NCBI GenBank assembly: GCA_949825025.1
Contig: OX463788.1
Span: 23,385,069-23,449,068 of the forward strand
Direction: 5' to 3'
Length of the DNA stretch: 64,000 nt
Source of the DNA: Siphlonurus alternatus
Lineage: Eukaryota; Arthropoda; Insecta; Ephemeroptera; Siphlonuridae
Both the position numbers and the translations under genes were made by a program. This document shows, piece after piece, positions 57,611 through 64,000 of this stretch (positions are counted from its first letter, which is position 1; every line of letters starts with the position of its first letter). The notes beneath the pieces are model-generated. The model saw nothing but the letters and a program-made list of their open reading frames with translations. It was not told where the DNA came from and ran no database searches.

Positions 57611-57913
57611 CAGTGGCCGTCACATTTAAAAGCCCCATGGTCGTATTTCTAGCCTGGATGCAACGTTGCTAAACTTTAAAGAAACAAGACGAACTTCTTC
57701 AAATTAAAGGCGGTATTCTGAATGCGAGCTGGCAACGCTGGGAGGCGGTGCATTACGTTGCCAGCTCGTACAATGCATGAGCACACGCGGCAGCAGTGAG
57801 CGAGTAACTTGCAACCAGTGTTGGAAATTTTGTGCCGCAATGCGACAACATCGTTAAAATACGAAATTTGACGAAGGTACACGACCATGAGGCTTTTTAA
57901 TGTGACGGCCACT
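57611..57913. repeat. Foldback element, ends CAGTGGCCGTCACATT
   Basis: CAGTGGCCGTCACATTTAAA and complement at 57893-57913; CCATGGTCGTATTT pairs with AAATTTGACGAAGGTACACGACCATG in part; inner GAGCTGGCAACG / CGTTGCCAGCTC. Confidence 0.65.
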
Positions 57914-58159
57914 TTCGTACTGCTGTACTACAAGGTCTACACTGAGATAAATAGAGCTACCTCGGCTCGTTTGTGACGTCCGTCACAGCTAAATGGAGTG
58001 TGTGTACTTGTTCTGGGTCGCTGATCGTCGCAATATTTACAAACGGTGATATATTTACAACAAAATTGATGAACAAAATTGGCAATTTTCAAGGTCAACA
58101 TTCAAAGATTAGAAACTTCAAAATCAATTAAAATATTTACATGCGCAAAGGAAATTACA

Positions 58160-58625
58160 AAAAAAATAGATAATAATAATTCCTTTATTAAACTTGAATA
58201 GTGTACGTACACATACAATTAAATATAGATAATTTGAGCTAGGTAACATAGACAAAAATCAGAAACACAAATAGAATTAAATGGAACACAAAAGAGTTAT
58301 AGAACATAGAATATGAAACATATTTTAATGGTTGATGAATATAAATATGTATTTAAAAAGATACATATTAATAGAATTATACAACACAAAAAGAGTTGTA
58401 GAACATAGAATATAAAACATAATTCAGTGTTTGATGAATATGTAATTACGTATTTAAAAAGAAACGTATTTCTCAGAAATATTAATTGGAAAACGGTATT
58501 TTTTAGAAGGATAGAAGATAGAACTTCTTCAACGGTATTTTATAGAAGGATAGAAGATAGAACTTCTTCAAAACCTATATATTATCCCGAATTTTTTGCT
58601 TGGTGCTTTAAATGGATTGAAAATA
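58160..58625 (-). repeat. LINE-like 3' tail with local duplications
   Basis: On the - strand AATAAAGGAATTATTATTATC is LINE-tail-like. Beside it are a duplication of about 104 bp (AACACAAAAGAGTTATAGAA at 58287 and 58384) and a 39-bp tandem duplication (TAGAAGGATAGAAGATAGAA at 58504 and 58543). Confidence 0.5.
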
Positions 58626-59170
58626 TAATGCTGTTTTTAGTTTGACCTCTGACCTTTGACCTAAATAAAATTTCAAGTTCAACGTCATCACAATGCAAAA
58701 AAGTTAAGCAATTCTACTACAAACTTAAAGAAACTTAAATCATATTATTATATGTGAAATTTATCAAAATTTATTGACCCCCTCCATTTTCTTATTGATT
58801 AGTCTTCGTTTTAACCACATATATATGATCATGTAGGCCAAAATTTGAGAGATTTACTGGTATTATTGCTGTTTGCCGCTATCTTAAATGCTTTTTCTAA
58901 AAATTAAATATTTTGTCCAACAGGGTCATGAAATTTTGACAAATCTCAAAATTTGTTAATAATTTCAGCAAAATAAATATCCAACCCTTCATTATTTGGG
59001 ATTGGTTGACCTGACAACACTTGGTCTTTTACCCGTAATCTTTACCATAAATTACAAGCTACAGCTCCTTGGTCTACTTCTGATATGATTATTTTACAAT
59101 CTCAGTATTTCTTAAAACCAATTAAGAATCACATTCATGAGTAGTTCTACTGTGGAAGATATATTCCACA
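58626..59170. other. Intronic DNA, no feature seen
   Basis: AT-rich; no ORF or repeat recognised. Confidence 0.35.
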
Positions 59171-59175
59171 TATAC

Positions 59176-59192
59176 CACATATATATATATAT

Positions 59193-59263
<71 letters not shown>

Positions 59264-59264
59264 T

Positions 59265-59307
<43 letters not shown>
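59176..59307. repeat. (TA)n microsatellite, left part
   Basis: TA array that continues as 61774-61880 on the far side of the hAT insertion. Confidence 0.92.
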
Positions 59308-59310
<3 letters not shown>

Positions 59311-61773
59311 GGGCGGCTCGTACTATAGTACTGCGGTACTGCAGCCCCCCCAGAAATTTTGGAAACAAACACACAATTAGAAACATAAAATATTTCTATA
59401 ATTTTTCTGAACTTTCCAGCAAATTTTTATCAGTTCTAACATTTAAAATCATGAAATTTTTGCCGCTGCCGCGTAAATTTATTCCCTCAGCGCTGCCCAG
59501 CGGAAGGTACTGCCACTACTAGCAGTAGCCCAAAGCAGTGTACCCACCCTCATTCACCTCCTCTTCAACTCCCACTCAAGCCGTGTGATTTTGGAGCGAT
59601 CGGGGACTGTGCGATCGGCAGTACCCGCAAGCTCATTGGTTCAACAGAACCAATGAGCTTGTGGTATTTGACATGCGGGAATAATTTGAACAACACTTCG
59701 AAGACCTTTCCTGTAATATGGTTTCATTGAGCAGATTAACAAAATTTTAATTACATTCATCAGTGAATATACTAACAAAGATTGACTAAATATATTGAAG
59801 CATCTGAGGAATGAAGACCAGCACTTTTATTTTACTTTAATAAAAATATGACTGTCCCAAAAGAACCAACACTTGTCTTTTGAAAATTAAGTGGGGCATG
59901 CATGTAAACAATCGTGAGATCTCACGTTCGAACAACGGCAACAACAGGTTTCTTACTAACCACGCAGTTAGCGCCAGTCTAACTCGATGGCACTAAACGT
60001 CAATCGAAGTAATTAAGTGAGAAATCTGGATAACTTAATTCGTTCGTGAATCGCGACCATGTATTTTATTATAAATTATAAGTTTACCAGGAACAAGTCG
60101 ATATACATGGGAGCTATTTATTTATTAATTATTCACTTCAGCATTTTATACCATTAATGTGAAAATTCAAACATAAAATAAAACAATAAAACAAAAACAA
60201 GTTGTAAAAGTGTACGAGTATACAAAATATAAGAAAACGTTAACTATAACTCCAGGATGAGAAAAATATATAGCTTATTTTCCCGGGTTTGCGTGTACCG
60301 GCAGTACATTATTTAGCAGCAAATATGCGATAGTAATCAAAGAAATATTGCATGGCTAAAAAGAAAATAAAACAACAATAACAAAATTGGGATCTTTGAT
60401 CTGTTATACCGCTCGAGAGGTTTCTCATTATGCGCGCTCAAGCCAATTATACCGATGTGTCGTAATTATAGGGTGATCAGAACTGCATGAACATCAAATA
60501 AATCGATCATGGTATATACTATAATATATGTACAAAATTAGGCAACAACCAGAATCTAATATAAATTTTTAAAGACAAAATTTAATAAAAAAATAAGAAA
60601 TGAAATTTTTATAAGAAAAAATTACATTATTAAACATTATTTCATTATTATTAGTATTTATTTAATCGAGAAAAAATAATCGTAATCCTGTTAAGGTAGA
60701 GATAACACGAATCAGCTGACCCAATGCTAAAAAAAATCTCATTCATGAAAATTATGAAAAAAAAAAAAAATAAAAAAATATTCTCCTCTACATTATCCCC
60801 TATCACTAGCTAAAATATCAGGTATACAAATTCGAGCTAGTTTTCGAGTTATTAATTTTTAATGTTGACTAATTTAGCATGGAAGTTTCATTTCTCCATC
60901 TCCATGTTAAATTAGACTTAGTCAACATTCAACAACTTTAAAAATTAGTAACTCGAAAACTAGCTCAGTTTTGTATACTTGATAATTTAGCTATACTGAT
61001 AGGCGATGTAGAGGAGAACATTTTATTTATTTTTTTTTTTCGTTATTTTCATGACTGAGATTTTTTTAGCATTAGGTCAGCTGATCCATGTTATCTCTAC
61101 CTTAACAGGATTACGATTATTTTTTTCTCAATTAAATAAATAATAATAATAATGAAATAATGTTAAATAATGCAATTTTTTCTTATAAAAATTCCATTTG
61201 TTTTTTTTTTTATTAAATTTTGTCTTTAAAAATTTATATTAGATTCTGGTTGTCGCCTAATTTTGTACATATTGTATATACCATGATCGATTTATTTGAT
61301 GTTCATTATATACATTGCGTAAAAATTATACCAGACATTCAGGTTTCATATTAAAAATGCAGTTTGATTGACACTATTATTTAAAAAAAAGGCTTAAAAC
61401 AATATTTATTTTTATATATTTTTCTTACCACGTGAAAATACTTATGAATTAAAAAAAATAATTAAAAATTGGATATTATATTAAGTTTGAAACATTCAAT
61501 CACGATTTCAAAAGGGCTCGCATAAGTGCATGTCATAACAAATTATAAATAAAATGCATGCATTTTTTGTTTTTAGATAATTTCTGCTTCTTTGTTGAGA
61601 GCATTATTATATGATTTTGTCATAATTTTACCCTAGAGAAGGGGCGTGTCCTTAAAAAAAATCGTGCCTGCGGCGGGCCATTGGGGGGCTCCGCCCCCCA
61701 AACTCCCCCATGGTGTTCTGCTGGTCCCATGTCAGGCAGCACCCCCGCGGAAAAGGAGCACAAGCCGCCCCTG
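59308..61773. mobile_element. Large non-autonomous hAT element, copy 2 (inverted, 2,466 bp)
   Basis: Ends CAGGGGCGGCTCGT and CAAGCCGCCCCTG, flanked by ATATATAT on both sides (59300-59307 and 61774-61781) because it sits in a (TA)n tract. Reverse of copy 1 throughout. It lacks the AGGGGTACC insertion of copy 1 and has an additional arm making an 800-bp palindrome around 60695-61101. Confidence 0.88.
60495..61302. repeat. About 800-bp palindrome inside hAT copy 2
   Basis: AACATCAAATAAATCGATCA at 60491 pairs with TGATCGATTTATTTGATGTT at 61283, continuing inward through CAACAACCAGAATCTAAT and complement to the TTAA hairpin (60695-61101, TTAA at 60691 and 61102). Confidence 0.85.
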
Positions 61774-61807
<34 letters not shown>

Positions 61808-61809
61808 CA

Positions 61810-61877
<68 letters not shown>

Positions 61878-61886
61878 GTATATATA
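61774..61886. repeat. (TA)n microsatellite, right part
   Basis: TA array between hAT copy 2 and the CCAAAGCCGAA palindrome; the Tyr-Ile ORFs over it are spurious. Confidence 0.92.
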
Positions 61887-63519
61887 TGTTAGCACCCAAA
61901 GCCGAATTCGGGCAAAAGCCGAAAAAAATGCCCACATCTAGTTTTGCGCATCACGAAATGAGCCAAAGCCGAAGTAAGTTTTTTTTTCGGCTTTGGCGCA
62001 TTTCATTTTGAACAAAACTAGATCTGCTCAAATCGAAATGCGCCAAAGCCGATATGAGATTTTACTTCGGCTTTGGCGCATTTCATTTTGAGCAAAACTA
62101 GTTCTACGCATCGCGGTTTGAGCAAAAGTCGAAATGATGTTTTATTTCGGGTTTGGAGCAAAATTTTGAGCACATCTAGTTTTGCGCAAAATAAAGATGA
62201 TTTTAATGACGAGATGATGATTTTAATGACGAGATGATGATTTTAATTTTAATGATATTAATTTTAAATTTTTAAAAATAAAAATAAAAAACTAAGACTA
62301 AACTTATAGTAAATATTAGTATTGTGACCTAATATCTTTCAAGCGCTGTTTAAAAATAAATTAATTAGGGAAAAAATAATAACTTTAAAATGTAATCATA
62401 ACAGCATACGTACGTACATACCTTATAAAAAATATTGTAAAATCTGTTGATTTTATAAAACACTCCACCATTTCTGTCACTTAATTACTATTTGATGATG
62501 TTTTTGTTAAATTATTAAATTTTTTGTTTTAAGAACTGCAGCTCAAATAAAATAGACGTATATTATACGCCACCCGTTTTAAAGTATTCTTTAGATTCAC
62601 TCGCTCTCACCGTAGAAATATTGTCATGCACGCACTCGTAAATTTCATAGTTCTATTTCTACGAACATTGTATAGAAGCACAGGCTTATACAACCCTGGT
62701 AGCAGCAACAATACATCATACATCAACATATATGCATACGGCAATCAAATGGGGTTAAACTTCATTGCAGAGGTAAAGGCTACTTTCTTATCTCGTTGTA
62801 CCGATAACAACCTGTATTGCATGATAGCCTAATTCTAAGACATATATAGAACTATGAAATTTACAAGTGCGTGCATGACAAAATATTTCTAATGGTGAGA
62901 GTGAGTTAATCTATAAATGAATACTTTAAAACGTGTGGCGTATAATATATGTCTATTTTATTTGAGCTGCAGTTCTTAAAACAAAAAAATTATTAATTTA
63001 ACAAAAACATCATCAAATAGTAATTAAGTGACAGAAATGGTGGAGTGCTTTATAAAATCAACAGATTCTACAATATTTTTTATAAGGTATGTACGTACGT
63101 ATATACTGTATGATTACATTTGATTATGATTAGTTTTTTTCGTTTTCTTTTTAAAAAATTAAAATAAATATCATTAAAATTAAAATCATCATCTCGTCAT
63201 TAAAATCATCTTTATTTTGCGCAAAACTAGATGTGCTCAAAATTTTGCTCCAAACCCGAAATAAAATATCATTTCGACTTTTGCTCAAACCGCGATGCGC
63301 AGAACTAGTTTTGCTCAAAATGAAATGCGCCAAAGCCGAAGTAAAATCTCATATTGGCTTTGGTGCATTTCGATTTGAGCAGATCTAGTTTTGTTCAAAA
63401 TGAAATGCGCCAAAGCCGAAAAAAAAACTCACTTCGGCTTTGGCTCATTTCGTGATGCGCAAAACTAGATGTGGGCATTTTTTTCGGCTTTTGCCCGAAT
63501 TCGGCTTTGGGTGCTAACA
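61887..63519. mobile_element. 1.6-kb foldback element of CCAAAGCCGAA words
   Basis: TGTTAGCACCCAAAGCCGAA and its complement at 63500-63519 are the ends. Arms of about 770 bp are nearly perfect; the loop is roughly 62665-62845. The outer 280 bp of each arm is an array of GCGCCAAAGCCGAA, GCGCATTTC and AAAACTAG words. It sits in (TA)n, so a TA duplication would be hidden. No transposase. Confidence 0.85.
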
Positions 63520-63819
63520 TATATATATAATATTTGTGTATTCAAGTCCTGTTACGATTTTTTTTTTTTTTACATGATGTTCTTTATGATAGAACTGGTG
63601 CAGCGTAATAAAATCTGCGTAACCAACGGAATCTGTAAATTTTTCAGGCCGAAAGGAGTGAATTTTATGTTGTAAAAACTAAGAGTGCTAGAGATATTTA
63701 ATTTTATGAGAATTTGTAAATTCAGAAATTTGTTAACTGCTATTTAGGGCACTTGGTAAATTTGTAAAAATAATTTCCATTAATTTAACTCAATTAACAA
63801 TTTTTTCCCCTCTATAAAT

Positions 63820-64000
63820 GAGCACTTGTGTGTGGTTCCCCAGGCTTTGGACATCGCTTTGGTCCATTGAGAAAAAGTAGAGGTGTCCGTCCTGACTGAG
63901 GTTTTCCACGGCTTCCTCAGTCTCACCTCAGCGAATGCTGGGACGCGTAAGCATGCAGGCCGTGGCCACTATCCGTTCCCTACCTTATCCCTACCCAGTA
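63820..64000 (+). mobile_element. SINE body (5S/Snail family), cut by window end
   Basis: From GAGCACTTGTGTGTGGTTCC through TCCTGACTGAGGTTTTCCAC and TCAGCGAATGCTGGGACGCG to CCCTACCCAGTA at the edge. Same as the body of 41463-42289 without the 408-bp insertion; gives its empty site (GGTTTTCCACGGCTTCC around 63901-63917). Confidence 0.75.

Noticed and set aside
59147..61935. ORFs rich in Tyr-Ile or Ile-Tyr
   Set aside because: Translations of (TA)n microsatellites.

Overview
The window is nuclear DNA from a multicellular animal. The evidence is spliced genes with GT-AG introns, non-LTR retrotransposons, SINEs, hAT elements and long (TA)n microsatellites in an AT-rich background. SINEs carrying a 5S-rRNA-like head and a body resembling the 'Snail'-type domain point, weakly, to an invertebrate such as a mollusc or arthropod. 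I cannot name the species.

Only two host genes are supported, both on the + strand. Six exons between 20452 and 35103 encode the C-terminus of a serine/proline-rich coiled-coil protein. It has a TQT motif (possible dynein light chain site) and SxLP motifs (possible EB1 site) and looks most like the CCSER1/CCSER2 family; its upstream exons are not identified. The first two coding exons of WDHD1 (AND-1, a replisome WD40 protein) lie at 55767-56091, behind a compact promoter with two inverted CCAAT boxes and an E2F-type site. The rest of WDHD1 lies beyond 64000. Two GC-rich patches (2655-2890 and 4485-4745) may hold further exons but are unproven.

Almost everything else is mobile or repeated DNA, much of it palindromic. 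0-20 kb: several foldback elements, then a 6-kb inverted repeat (14259-20253) whose loop holds a LINE (LINE-1), split by a second, nearly intact LINE (LINE-2, 794-codon ORF), followed by a hAT-like element built of GGATGC words. 20-35 kb: the CCSER-like exons, with a foldback plus hAT in intron 1 and, in the last intron, a second LINE-1 copy split by a 2.7-kb hAT that itself holds two TTAA-flanked hairpin elements. 37-44 kb: TTAA- and TA-flanked foldbacks and two 5S-headed SINEs inside a larger palindrome. 44.4-54.7 kb: a nested island of elements made of dense arrays of short words (GTGGTCA, GGGACGTCC, CCTGATATCAGG, CAATATTG, GTATGCAAC), several ending in CCC...GGG with a 2-bp target duplication. 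55-64 kb: the WDHD1 start, with foldbacks, a second copy of the large hAT and a 1.6-kb palindrome of 'CCAAAGCCGAA' words in its intron.

The main discovery is this set of word-array foldback elements. Copies within the window supply empty sites and conserved cores that let target duplications and nesting order be read directly. None has a visible transposase, so all are presumably non-autonomous and mobilised in trans.
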